From Helicoverpa zea (lineage: Eukaryota > Arthropoda > Insecta > Lepidoptera > Noctuidae): 64,000 nucleotides of DNA. A program made the translations under genes and the position numbers. Below the pieces are notes generated by a model. It made no database searches, was not told the DNA's origin, and was given only the letters and a program-made list of their open reading frames with translations. Location of the stretch: NCBI RefSeq assembly GCF_022581195.2, contig NC_061455.1:2352120-2416119 (forward strand), read 5' to 3'. Shown one piece after another: positions 22,661 to 33,415 of the stretch. Positions within the stretch are counted from its first letter, which is position 1. Every line of letters starts with the position of its first letter.

Positions 22661-22800
22661 CGAAATTGACTACTGTGTTGCGCGCTCTGCTACGTCACTG
22701 CACCGCTCGCTGTTGCTTAATCGTAACGCCTACAGAAAAGTTAATAGCTCTCGCAACTTATTGCTTATTGCTATATAGAGATTTAAAAGAACTTACGATA

Positions 22801-22972
22801 ATGTTCAATCCGAAAAGAACGCCACCTAAAGCTGTACTGCGATCGGAGCAATCGACTTCAGAGCCGGACTTAGCAAAAATATCTAAAACACCATCGGAAT
22901 ATGAGGTGACTGGTGCGAATCGTAAACGTAAGCAGCCGGAGTGCGAACACGCTGAACAAATAGCTACTATAT
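22801..22972 (+). pseudogene. LINE-1 ORF1, N-terminal part in another frame
   Basis: An ATG at 22801 opens MFNPKRTPPKAVLRSEQSTS..., a Pro/Ser-rich start as in other ORF1 proteins. The frame closes at 23002-23004. It overlaps the next ORF1 piece in the +1 frame, whose own frame has a TAG at 22961-22963. A one-base insertion in the ATA-rich run 22964-22973 would explain this. Alternatively translation starts at 22973 and this is leader. Confidence 0.5.
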
Positions 22973-23788
22973 ATGGATGCAAATCTGACGAAAACTCTAA
23001 GTGAATGGAAGGCCAGTTTAGATGCTAACTTATTAGTTATTAATGACAATATAAAAAGTATAAGGGGCGACTTAGAGACGTACATGAATGAAATAAAGAA
23101 AGAAATGGACTGTCTTCGCTCTGAAAATATCTCAATCAAAGCAACCGTGTCTAAGTTGACTGAGGAGGTTTCTGAAATTAAATCATCTTGCCAGTTCATC
23201 TCAAACCAATATGACGACTGTCAGAAGAAATTTCAAAGCTTGGAAGAAAGTACTCCACTTCGATGCGAGATAAAAACCCTTGAAGCCAAAATAGACTACT
23301 TGGAGCAGCAAGCTAGAGAGTGTAACTTGGAGATATCTAATGTTCCGGAACGGCGGGAGGAAAATTTATTCTCTATTTTGGAAGAAATCGGCAAAAAGAT
23401 TGATTTGGCTATACCACGTGAGGAAATTACTGCCATACATAGAGTGCCTCATGCGGCGTCTAGCGAAAGGCCTAAAAATATAATCGCTAAGTTTAAGACA
23501 CGTTATCTAAGAGACAATATACTAAGCGCCTACCGACTCAAAAAAGGTGTCATCTCGACTGACTTAGGCATTCTAGGTGCACCCCGTACTGTATATGTGA
23601 ACGAGCACTTGACTCTCCATAAAAAACAACTGCTGCGAGAGACACGCGAGGTGGCTAAGAAATATAATTACAAGTTTGTATGGGTCAAACACTCTACTAT
23701 CCTTGCTAAACGATGTGAAACCTCTCCTACCATAGCCATTAAAACCAAAAACGATTTATGTAAAATTACGACTAGCAATATTAGTTAA
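22973..23788 (+). CDS. LINE-1 ORF1 protein (coiled coil plus FP-like C-terminal domain)
   Basis: 271 residues. Residues about 20-110 are heptad-rich (coiled coil, for oligomerisation). About 115-270 hold LEISNVPERREENL, ITAIHRVP, RPKNIIAKF and VYVNEHLTLHKK...YNYKFVWVK, the pattern shared by retroelement ORF1 proteins and the baculovirus FP domain. ORF1 proteins of this kind bind their RNA to form the retrotransposition particle. No PHD finger is present, unlike LINE-2 and LINE-3. Probably missing its N-terminus because of a frameshift just upstream. Confidence 0.8.
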   Translation: MDANLTKTLSEWKASLDANLLVINDNIKSIRGDLETYMNEIKKEMDCLRSENISIKATVSKLTEEVSEIKSSCQFISNQYDDCQKKFQSLEESTPLRCEIKTLEAKIDYLEQQARECNLEISNVPERREENLFSILEEIGKKIDLAIPREEITAIHRVPHAASSERPKNIIAKFKTRYLRDNILSAYRLKKGVISTDLGILGAPRTVYVNEHLTLHKKQLLRETREVAKKYNYKFVWVKHSTILAKRCETSPTIAIKTKNDLCKITTSNIS

Positions 23789-23838
23789 CCAACTAATTTC
23801 TTAGTTTTAATATTAATACTTGAGTACGATGTATTACG

Positions 23839-26742
23839 ATGGCTGCTAACAATACTGATTTTTGCATATATTATCAGAATACTAGGGGTTTACGCACAAA
23901 ACTGAACACACTTTATATGAGTATATTAAGTAATAGCTTCGATGTTGTTATTTTAACGGAAACATGGTTAATTCCCACAATAAGCAACAGCGAATTCATT
24001 GATGATCGCTACGTTGTCTTTCGCTGTGATCGTAACAGAACCGCAACTGGTAAACGTGATGGGGGTGGTGTGTTAGTTGCTGTATTACGAAAATATAACC
24101 CTGTTTGTGTTTCGCTTCAGTCACAAAATTTTGTCGAAAAACACTTTGAACAAGTAGTTATAACAATACCTAGTCATAATAATACTGCTCAAACTCTTAT
24201 CAGTGCTGTGTATATTCCGAATAATTCTCAACTCGCAGTTTATAACATGCATTTTGATCTAATGGATAATTTAATTAATTCAGGTAACTTTGATAATGTG
24301 TTGTCACTCGGGGATTATAACATTCCGATGGCCAATTGGATGAGACCTCATTCTGATTTTAACTCTTTTACTTGCACGGGCAATTCTGCAATCTGTAATC
24401 GCCTAAGGAACTTTATGACTGTTCACGATGTTCTGCAATATAATCATCTAACGAATACATATGGACGAACCTTGGACCTTCTAATCGCTAATACTAACTG
24501 CTTTGTGTACAAACCTAAACAGGACTTGGTCCAAGCGGACAATCACCATCCTCCATTTTACACTCTCCTTTCACTGAATATAAAATTAACTCGCTTACGT
24601 CCTCTAAGCACGCCTAGATATAATTTCCGTAAGGCTGACTACATTCTTATTAATAAGGACATTGATAAAATTGATTGGGACTTAGAACTGGGAGAGGGAA
24701 CACCGGAAAAAAATGTTGAAGTCTTCTATGATCACTTGTATGGTATAATCAAGAACCGGGTCCCGCTCTCTAAACCTAAAAATTCTAAATTCCCTGTCTG
24801 GTTTTCCAAGTCGCTTATACATATTTTTAACTATAAGAAAAAAGCATGGACGAAATGGAAAACATACCAAAATATTTCCGATTATGAAATATTCGCTCTA
24901 TATAGAGAACGCTTTAAATCAGAGTGTATCAAATGTTACCGTACCTACATGAATAGTGTTGAGGATGGTATTCCCAAAAATGTCAAACACTTCTGGGCGT
25001 ACATTGCTGGTCGCAAAGGCAAATCCGGTATTCCGTCCAAAATGTACTACAAAGATGAAACAACCAGTGACCCTATTAGAATATGCAACCTCTTCTCATC
25101 CTTTTTCCAGTCTGTCTATGAACCATCTAGTCTAACACCAAACTGGAGTCCAGGCCCAGATCAGTCTGATGTTAACAATACATCTCTCTGTAACTTACAT
25201 TTCAGCCTATCGTTAATTTGTAAACAACTACAGATGCTTGACATAAATAAGGGACCTGGACCGGATGGCATACCCCCATGTTTTTTGAAATGGTCAGCAA
25301 ATACATTATGCAAACCTCTATATAAAATCTTTAATCAGTGTATCAGCAATGCTTCGTTCCCTTCTGTCTGGAAAAAGGCTAATATTGTCCCCGTCTATAA
25401 AGGAGGTCCCAGACAAAACATTGAAAATTATCGGCCAATTTCTCTTCTGTGTTCATTAGCTAAAGTATTTGAAAAACTTGTTCACCATGAGATATATCCA
25501 TTCGTTCAAAATTGTATAATTTCGGAGCAACATGGTTTTGTGAAACGCAAAAGTACAGTTACCAACTTGATGATTTTTACTTCCCACTTGTTTAAAAATA
25601 TAGACGCTAGAGCCCAAACGGACACTATTTATACTGATTTCAGAAAGGCTTTTGATAGAGTCGATCATAAAATACTTTTGAGCAAAATTTCATTCAACGG
25701 CATAAGGGGCAACTTATTGCGCTGGTTCATGTCATACATTAGTAACCGCAGTCAAACTATAGTAACAAACGGGTACCATTCTAATACATACTTGGCAACA
25801 TCAGGAGTTCCACAGGGATCAATTTTGGGTCCTCTAATGTTCATCATTTACATTAATGATATCTGTAGCTGTTTTAAGAATTGTAACTTTCTGTTATATG
25901 CTGATGACCTCAAGATATTTAAAAAAATTACATCCATCAATGACTGCTACCTTCTTCAAGATGATCTTAATAGGTTATCTAACTACTGTACTGAAAACAA
26001 GCTAGAATTAAGCATCACAAAATGTAAACATGTACCTTTCTCCAAAACCAAACAAATTATCAACTATAATTATAATCTTTGTGGTGAACTACTTCAAAAG
26101 GAAACTCAAATTTGTGACCTGGGAGTGCTTTTAGACAGCAAACTCCACCTTAATTTACACATCGAAAAAATTGTAGCCAAAGCCTTTCAAATGTATAATT
26201 TTGTTATGAGGTCCTCTTCGAATTTCAAACGACCAGCCACATATCTACATCTTTTCAACTTTTTGATACGGCCACAAGTAGAGTATGCGTGTATGATATG
26301 GGACCCGTATTACGCAAAATACGACCAAGCATTGGAAAGAATTCAGCGCAAGTTTCTGAAAGCTGTACAGTTTAAGTGTCGGTTGGGGCGTCTGCCGTAT
26401 GATGAGTCACTGCAGAAGTTTAAATTATTAACGCTACACTCCAGGCGTCTCTTACTTCAAGCCATGATGCTCCGTGGACTGATACATAACAGGTTTGATT
26501 GCCCTGAACTTGTAAATAATTTGTGTTATGTCGTGCCTCGAACAGTAATAAGACGAGGGGTACGCGCTTACCCGGTCTTTGCTACGACTACCTGTCGTAC
26601 AAATGCGGGTGAGCGGGCGCCTCTACATAGATTAGTTAAGTTGTATAACCAACATTTTGTAAATATAGATATTTTTGCCTTATCTCATAATGTATTTAAA
26701 AAAGAATTAGTTAACACACTAGCACTATATAAATTAGTATAA
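23839..26742 (+). CDS. LINE-1 ORF2 protein: endonuclease and reverse transcriptase
   Basis: 967 residues, no stops. The APE-type endonuclease at about 1-230 shows YYQNTRGLRTK, LTETWL (catalytic Glu), LGDYN and HHPPF. The reverse transcriptase at about 450-720 shows ENYRPISLL, QHGFVKRKST, TDFRKAFDRVDH, SGVPQGSILGP and LLYADD (catalytic Asp pair near residue 688). The C-terminal 200 residues include the WDPYY...ERIQRKFLK block usual in this group. It nicks target DNA and copies the element's RNA at the nick. Starts with a standard ATG 50 bp after ORF1. The catalytic motifs look intact. Confidence 0.95.
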   Translation: MAANNTDFCIYYQNTRGLRTKLNTLYMSILSNSFDVVILTETWLIPTISNSEFIDDRYVVFRCDRNRTATGKRDGGGVLVAVLRKYNPVCVSLQSQNFVEKHFEQVVITIPSHNNTAQTLISAVYIPNNSQLAVYNMHFDLMDNLINSGNFDNVLSLGDYNIPMANWMRPHSDFNSFTCTGNSAICNRLRNFMTVHDVLQYNHLTNTYGRTLDLLIANTNCFVYKPKQDLVQADNHHPPFYTLLSLNIKLTRLRPLSTPRYNFRKADYILINKDIDKIDWDLELGEGTPEKNVEVFYDHLYGIIKNRVPLSKPKNSKFPVWFSKSLIHIFNYKKKAWTKWKTYQNISDYEIFALYRERFKSECIKCYRTYMNSVEDGIPKNVKHFWAYIAGRKGKSGIPSKMYYKDETTSDPIRICNLFSSFFQSVYEPSSLTPNWSPGPDQSDVNNTSLCNLHFSLSLICKQLQMLDINKGPGPDGIPPCFLKWSANTLCKPLYKIFNQCISNASFPSVWKKANIVPVYKGGPRQNIENYRPISLLCSLAKVFEKLVHHEIYPFVQNCIISEQHGFVKRKSTVTNLMIFTSHLFKNIDARAQTDTIYTDFRKAFDRVDHKILLSKISFNGIRGNLLRWFMSYISNRSQTIVTNGYHSNTYLATSGVPQGSILGPLMFIIYINDICSCFKNCNFLLYADDLKIFKKITSINDCYLLQDDLNRLSNYCTENKLELSITKCKHVPFSKTKQIINYNYNLCGELLQKETQICDLGVLLDSKLHLNLHIEKIVAKAFQMYNFVMRSSSNFKRPATYLHLFNFLIRPQVEYACMIWDPYYAKYDQALERIQRKFLKAVQFKCRLGRLPYDESLQKFKLLTLHSRRLLLQAMMLRGLIHNRFDCPELVNNLCYVVPRTVIRRGVRAYPVFATTTCRTNAGERAPLHRLVKLYNQHFVNIDIFALSHNVFKKELVNTLALYKLV

Positions 26743-27090
26743 AGTTTGTTCATCCATACTTGTATGCATGTCCTAATCCGACTGTAATATGTGGAAACGT
26801 CGTTGACTGTACGTTAACCTAATTTTATTGTAAACCTAGATATAAGAAACAATGTACAGTTGTTTGTTTTTCCCTAACATAATAAAATAAAAATAAAACT
26901 ACTGAACCGATTTGTGTGAAATTTGGTACAGACATAGTTTGGAACTTGAGAAAGGACATAGGATAGTTTTTATTACAAAAAATATATAAATGAAATTTAT
27001 TTCGGACATATAGCGCCATCTATTAGTCAAACCAAAAATCTGCCGGAAGTCAGTATTCCACGCGAACGAAGTCGCGGGCAAAAACTAGTG

Positions 27091-27163
27091 TTTATATAAA
27101 AAGGTTTTCGCGGTAACTTTGTAAGTTAGCTAACTTCTACTTTCGCACTAATGAATGACAAAT
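27091..27163 (+). repeat. Right copy of the 73-bp direct duplication
   Basis: Same 73 bases as 22241-22313 apart from one base. It starts directly after the AACTAGTG end of the host repeat. Confidence 0.95.
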
Positions 27164-27831
27164 GTCATTATAAAAGATTTAGGAAGTCTCGTTAGAACTT
27201 TTTCTGGAAAATGTGACGAATTGGTTGTTTTTTTCTCGTTTCCTCTTTGTCTTTGGTAGAAGTTTAATTAAAGCGGCAATTATTTCTGTTATCATATTTT
27301 CTTAGGTTTGGTTGGTTTGTTAAGCTTTTATTTTATTGGATAATTTGTTAAAATCCTGGACCTCATGCAACGGTTATTTAATTAATCTATTGTGTTTTTA
27401 CTTTTTATTAAGTTCTATATTTCATTATTGCTCCATGACAACGCGAGACCTCATACAGAAAGAGAAACCGTTTTAACTCTTCAGGAACTGCAGTTGGAAA
27501 GTATTCGTCTTCCCCCATTATTCGCCAGACCTTGCTCTAACGGACGACCATTTTTTTTTTTGTGATTTGGACAATTATCTGCGTGTCAAGAAGTGTTCTT
27601 CCCAGGAGGCAGAACAAAATTCTTTCACACAGTTTGTGCAGTCTAGATCCTCAGAGTTCTATTGTAAAGGCATAAATTACCTTCCTATTAGATGGCCGCA
27701 ATTTATAGATAATAATGGCAACCATTTTGATTAAATAAGTTTGTGAAAAATTAAAAAAAAATTACAATTTAGATTTTCAGTACAAATCGGCAATTTCATA
27801 CTTTAACCCCTATTATATCTGGCGTACTTAC

Positions 27832-27982
27832 ATCAGCTAACGAGATTCTATGCGGCGGGACTTGCTCCGGGTGTCTCCAGGGCTTGTGGTACGGCAGGTC
27901 TGTCAGCGCCTTCCAGCCAGGGTACCGACGAGCAGCCGCGTGTAGCTGCTGCACTAGGCGAGGAGCCAGTTGGGCTGTTACC
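27832..27982 (-). CDS. STARD10: STARD10-like lipid transfer protein, START C-terminal helix exon
   Basis: Acceptor CCAATCCAG at 27983, donor GAT|GTAAGT at 27831; 151 bp, phase 2 in, 0 out. It encodes APRLVQQLHAAARRYPGWKA, the long C-terminal helix that closes the START pocket, then LPYHKPWRHPEQ. These lines up with the KYPEWK and KPWLHPEQ motifs known in vertebrate STARD10. Confidence 0.92.
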
Positions 27983-28384
27983 CTGGATTGGAGGAGAAAT
28001 ATGAAGTGTAGTAGTTGTGAAGTTAATTATCTACAATTATGGGGTATTGTCGTAGAAGAGAATCGAAATTGAGAAAAATGCATTAGAGATGATTCATCCA
28101 AGGAAATGTGCCTTCATCGCCGTAGTAATTGCAATAGTGTATTATAAAAAAGATGATACCCAAGAAAGAATAAACTTAAGTATGTAGGTACATACATTTA
28201 GTAGTACCTATAGGTTGTTATTCCGCCGCTAAGCAAGGGCATTGATTTCGTCATTCCTCTGTGAATCAACGGGAGACGTCGACGCCTAGATACCTTATGT
28301 ATGCCTAACATTAAATAAAAGCAAAAGATTAAATATTTTTGCAGATAAACCTCTCAACTTTTAAAAGAATTGCTCCTTAATTAC
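27983..28384 (-). other. STARD10-like short intron (402 bp)
   Basis: AT-rich, no repeat or exon recognised. Confidence 0.6.
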
Positions 28385-28501
28385 CTGTTGACGAGCCACG
28401 CAGGCAGTGCTCCCCTGGGGTCAGACCGGGAGACGTAGCCCAGCCAGCTGCCCGCACCAGCTCGCGTGCGCACCACGAACCCCGTTAGCAGTGACATGGC
28501 T
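28385..28501 (-). CDS. STARD10: STARD10-like lipid transfer protein, START domain exon
   Basis: Acceptor TACTTCCAG at 28502, donor CAG|GTAATT at 28384; 117 bp, phase 2 in and out. It encodes RAMSLLTGFVVR, then WLGYVSRSDPRGALPAWLVN. The DP-x-G-x-LP-x-W-x-VN motif is the hallmark of STARD2/7/10-type START domains just before the C-terminal helix. Confidence 0.92.
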
Positions 28502-28775
28502 CTGGAAGTAGAAATTTGTTAAAATTACTGTTAGTCGGAAACTTTTCTTTTCCAGGCTCTAAACCGCGAAAAAATATTTAACAAAAACTATAGTTTTGAA
28601 AACGATTTTTTTCATCCTTACAATGAAATGTCTTACATACTCTTTTGTTTAATTTGCCTATTTATTGAAATAAGAACACCACCGTCATTTATTTCATAAA
28701 ATATTGGTTTTTAAACAACCAGTTCCTAAAGTATCAATAACTATGATGACATAAATTACTCAAAGTGTAGATATC

Positions 28776-28945
28776 AATAAACCCCAGTTGGGCCCACCAG
28801 GGCCACAGTCTGTCGGGGCTGCATGATTGTCCGGGATAGGTACCACGACCCTGGTACATAGAAGGATTAGGAAGGATCACAAATCAGTAAGACTCTAACA
28901 CTCCCTCACGCTTACACCCACAGCAGGATGGTTCATTTGATAACT
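28776..28945 (+). repeat. GGGCC-rich interspersed repeat, second copy
   Basis: GGGCCCACCAGGGCCACAG...ACGACCCTGGTACATA...CTAACACTCCCTCACGC...ACAGCAGGATGGTTCATTTG, collinear with 11860-12050. Confidence 0.7.
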
Positions 28946-31481
28946 ACTCACAGAAAAATGCATATAAATTACATTATGTACAATCCTACCAGCAAGAATA
29001 CCTGTACCACTGAAAACAAAATCTCAGTGGCCAATTAAGTGCTATGCAGATTTTGTGGTAACACGCTTCCAGCGTTGTATGCAAATGTGAAACAACACAC
29101 CCCACAGTTTTCACTAGCCTGGCAATTACTTACATTTTAACTCATCGATCCGTAAGTTCGTAAGTAAGTAGTTACTTTAAAGTGCGATTTATGAAGACAA
29201 TATTGTTTAATTCTTCCAACAAGACTGGTTGAATTTATTATTACCTTGGGATTTAAGCAGAGCTTTAATTAATGTTTGAGAAAGCGTCACAATAAATCTA
29301 AGTCGTAACGACTAATAGATCTTACAGCTTTTAAATAACCAGTGGTGATATTCGTTTGATATCTAAGTGACTTACATTTACTCAGTAAAGATATTAAAAT
29401 ACTATGGTCAAAATAAATTAATAGGCAAGTAAATAGTAGGTACAAATACTTAACACACTACATGATAGGAAACATTTTGTTCGGAGTATGTCATTAAAGT
29501 ATACCTACCTATACCTACCTACCTATATAATCTTTTTAATCATATTTATAAATAAATTCTAGGACAACCTAAATTACGTACTAAACGTATACTATACAGA
29601 ACAACAAAAACCTTATACCCAAAAAAGGTTACAAGCTAATCTTAATTTGAAAGCGAGACTGAAGAGTGTCAATTACCTGGCTTTAAACTTCATAATGAAT
29701 TCACGGCGAGGTTTAATTAACTGTAGAGATAACAGCCAGCGAACAGGTGTCGACTTTACACCTGTTGCCTGGATCAAACGGGGGTTTCTTTTGTTTTTTA
29801 TGAGCTGGTAATAGAGGACTTCCTCTTTAGGGCTCCAATAAGGCAAGGATCTTCATTGTTTGAGTACGTGCATTGGTTGTTTTTGGTGTGTTATTAAATA
29901 AAGTTGTGATGATGATAATATTTGCTTGAGAATATGATTAATTCAAACTTAAAGGTATTTCACATATTAGATGGAGGCTTAAAAACCTCTCAAAATATAA
30001 AACGGACTTAAGTATAGGCCGTTTCCTACCAAAGGCTTTAAAACCCCACACTCGTAAGTATCTCTCGTTAAATAACCTCAAAAATCTTGCTTTAAAAAGC
30101 CCAAACATAAGATAAGGAAAATGAGAAAAAAATAAACGTAGCGCCGGAGAAAAATTTCGAACAAAAAGCCTCGGCGCAAACTGAAAGCATCCGGCCCAAC
30201 TTTAGAACTCCATTCCGGATAGCACTGCGCTTGTGTCAGCTATTCAGTGTCACCGTAGCTACTCTACCGATCGCATCGACTTCTGGTATTAGAATGGTAA
30301 GGTGTCGAGATGTTGACAATACGAACCGCGCCGTCGCTCGGTGCGGATTATTGACAATGATTACCTGTTAGTGGAATATTGGTACTGTTGTGTTGGTTAA
30401 GACACCTTGAGTTTTCCTTTCATTTTTCTTAGAGCTTGCGTCTGTTACATGAACTGGTACAGTTTGCACAGTATTTTCTCACTAGGTTTGAGCATAATAT
30501 AATTTCACAAACTGTGAAAAACATCTTAAATTATTATGATTATGACTGAAGTAGATATCTTTTCATTTATTTACTAGTACTAGGTACTACCAATTCTCTA
30601 TAAATGAATCAAAGTATTAAACTCATAAATTAATATTACTGAAGCGATAAAATACCCAAAGTGAAACTTTATAAGCTTCTGCCATTAAGCCTATTTCTTT
30701 ACAAATTTCGTGGAAAACATGGAAGTTCTAAGGATCCTTATTTTTCATTAATTAAACTGATCTTCCGTAACACCGGCTGGAACTAATTAGCATTTAGTTA
30801 CTTCATTAGAGGTGATTATGGCGCGGTGAGCCTCTTCAGATCTCATTTCCCTACTTATTTTTGAGGAAGCTTATATCCTTCTTTTTACAAAAGAGGTCGT
30901 TGCCATTATCTTACGTTTTCATAAGTAGGTACTACCAATTCTTCTTTTTATACCACCACACATTTTGACTGAAAAATCGTTGTGTACGCATATAACCGAT
31001 ACATTTTTACTTGGATTAATTGTGGTGTGGGTATGTAAACAATCTTATACAAAAGACATAATTGGCAATAACAAATCTAACAAACTCGTCTAGTTGTCAA
31101 CATTTACAACAAACACAAACAATATAAGAAAGAAGAAAAATAATAATCCCCTTTTCGTGTTGCTAAGTGAAAATCTTTTTGCACGTTACTGTACCTCATT
31201 TTCCTCGTAATTTGGGATCGAAAATCATTATAGGTAAGCGGTTTATCTCCCCGACCGTATCGGAACAGAAATTATGGGGGGTAATGTTATGTCCATATTC
31301 GCGGAAACATATAGATATAAGTACCTACCAATTTTCATGAAAATCATGTACTTAGAATCTTGTAAAAGGGAATTTGTTATTTACTTGCCCTTTGAATAGT
31401 TTTTAAGTTTCTTGTAAAAGTTAATATGTTCCAAAATGATTGGTTTATGTTTAGCATTTATTACATGGATACAAAAGATGA

Positions 31482-31618
31482 TATAGTAACGGCAAGGATA
31501 TTGAGCCCTGACCTTCACCTGCGCAGAAGTGATTTATTGGTTTATTGCCTTAAGTGTACAGTGCGCAAAGCGATCCCCACTCTTCCGCCGAGAGCTCAAT
31601 ATCCGTGCCGTAGCATAT
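31482..31618. mobile_element. Short MITE, copy of the 33147-33365 family with shorter centre
   Basis: Left GGCAAGGATATTGAGCCCTG and right GAGCTCAATATCCGTGCCG are inverted; the next block ACCTTCACCTGCGCAGAAGT is shared with 33176-33197. Boundaries approximate. Confidence 0.65.
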
Positions 31619-33010
31619 TCTTGACTTGGCACAGAGCTACAGTTAGGATACTTTAGGTATGGGATATTCTTCAAGACCTATTTTTTTGCATGTTTACTGG
31701 TCCGTTTCCATAAATACTTCATTGCATATAGCTAATTTATATAGAAAGATGTTTAACAGTATTTGTTAGGTATATAGACGCCCCGTTGAAAACGCTGACA
31801 GAAGGCTAATCTATACATTTATCTACTGCACAAACATCAAAAATTGCAGTAAACTTTGCATATAGATATATTCTATAAACAGTCACGGATTGACGCGCTC
31901 CGCTATCTTATCTGTGGAGTGGCAACCTCAAACTGTGCAAATAAACTAATGAAGCCGGCTCCACTCTACGCCTATATTGCGTATGCGTGGCTAGGGCTAC
32001 CGGCCTCAAACCTGAGAGACAGCCAGTAGGTATATGAAGGTGAAGGACAGTTAAAAGTGTAGCCGGACTTTTGAGAAGAAATCAACGGACATGTACTTTA
32101 TAAGTTTTGGTTTTAAATAATATTAATGACGAAGTTTATCTGTTAACTTCCATTGCCAGTAAAATGGATGCATATTTATTCGCCGCGAACATGCCTTAGA
32201 TAAAGTTGCTATTTACGTTACACCTTTTATCTGTAACACGCAACTGTCTTCCTACTCAAATTTAAAGAAGTGCATGCGGCTTGGATAAATATGCTTCCAC
32301 ATTGAGAAAGCAAATTCTAATAAAAGGCAAACGTCCAAACTATTTCGTACCGAAAAAGCAACCAAAAAGCCTATATCCAACTTTTTCTGACATCCTGGCA
32401 ACCCTGTGTGTCCAGAAACGTTCGTGCGTAGGTATATAATTTAGTTAACTCCGTTATTCCTTAGGTAAAGGTTGTGATCAGGTTACACCAGGATAAATAA
32501 AGAGTATTAGGTTCGTTACGATTGGAAGGCAGGCCTTATTTGATAGTTTGTGAGCGTGATTTGTTGAGATAAAATAAAATAACTGAAAATCATGCATGAC
32601 TGATCTATAAACTTCTTCCCACACACACATATATAAAAAAAAACACTACATAAGCTCATCAAAACGCATTAATTACCTAAGTATTTTTTTGGGTGAAAAC
32701 GCAATAAAAATCAGCCATACCACACCACGTACATAAGTGCATACAACATTTACAATATATGTAAGATAACCTAAAAACCCCTTCCCGTAAAATTTTACAA
32801 AAGCTCATCAATTAACCATGCCAATACATTTTCTTACAAACAAAAAACTTATCCCAACCGCCATATTTTAAAAGAAAAACTAATTTGTCTCACGTCATAA
32901 ACTAGCCAAGTTTCCTGAATAAAATCAATTCAGTTGAGCTAAGACAATCATACAGAGCGTTAATTAAAAACGTATTTCACAATTTTCAAGTTGAATCTTG
33001 AGAGCTACCT

Positions 33011-33415
33011 ACACTGCAGACTGCCAACTAAACAGTCGGCCGACAGTTGGCCTAATGATTGGCAAACATCCAATCAAAGTTTGATGTCGCTCTGATACCG
33101 GCTGAATACCTGATCTTTGTAATGTGCGTACTACCATTCATCTTCATATAGTTATCGGCACGAATCTTGAGCTCTGACCTTCACCTGCGCAGAAGTAATT
33201 TATTGGGTCCCTTTTGTGGTATGAAGTGAGGCGCGGGGGCGGGCTAAAGCGGTGATTGGCCCGCAGTGCATCGCGTCATAGCCGTCACTCGGGATTGGTT
33301 CTTTGCTAATAAATCACTTCTGTGCAGATGTAGGTCAGAGCTCAAGATTCGTGCCGATAACTATACTGATTTATAAGCCCAAACAAAATGTCGGCCGACT
33401 AAAAGTTTGCAGTGT
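33011..33415. mobile_element. TIR element carrying a nested MITE
   Basis: Left CACTGCAGACTGCCAACTAA then AGTCGGCCGACAG; right TGTCGGCCGACTAAAAGTTT then GCAGTG. The parts outside the inner MITE (33147-33365) form one element related to 8355-8657. Confidence 0.65.
33147..33365. mobile_element. 219-bp MITE nested in the 33-kb TIR element
   Basis: The ends TATAGTTATCGGCACGAATC and GATTCGTGCCGATAACTATA are perfect inverses, and the match continues through TTGAGCTCTGACCT. GC-rich centre (GGCGCGGGGGCGGGC). No ORF. Confidence 0.85.

Larger units (their letters stand above)
22389..26895 (+). mobile_element. LINE-1: full-length non-LTR retrotransposon, Jockey/CR1-like group
   Basis: AAACTAC occurs directly before (22382-22388) and directly after (26896-26902) the element, a 7-bp target duplication. 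Between them lie a roughly 410-bp 5' region, ORF1, a 50-bp gap, ORF2 and a 150-bp 3' end closing with AATAAAATAAAAATAA. Antisense to the host gene. The exact ends, the intact ORF2 and the near-identical flanks point to a young insertion. The precise clade within the Jockey superfamily needs an RT tree. Confidence 0.93.
22314..27090 (+). repeat. Short interspersed repeat (about 263 bp) split by LINE-1
   Basis: The left piece 22314-22388 (CTAATATTATAAATGTGAAA...TTCACGCCTAAACTAC) and the right piece 26896-27090 (AAACTACTGAACCGATTTG...GAAGTCGCGGGCAAAAACTA) join into one typical copy of the family once the LINE and one 7-bp duplication are removed. Confidence 0.85.
17552..27831 (-). other. STARD10-like intron holding LINE-1
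   Basis: 10.3 kb. Apart from LINE-1 and its host repeat it contains a SINE-B scrap (17624-17680), a tandem pair of a GGACGG-containing repeat (18432-18985) and a MITE-like piece (21828-22003). The stretches 19010-21820 and 27164-27831 show no feature I can support. Confidence 0.5.

Noticed and set aside
22440..22778. Open frame with a PPGFEPRT-like segment
   Set aside because: It is a translation of the tRNA-like segment in the LINE-1 leader, a known artefact, not a host gene.
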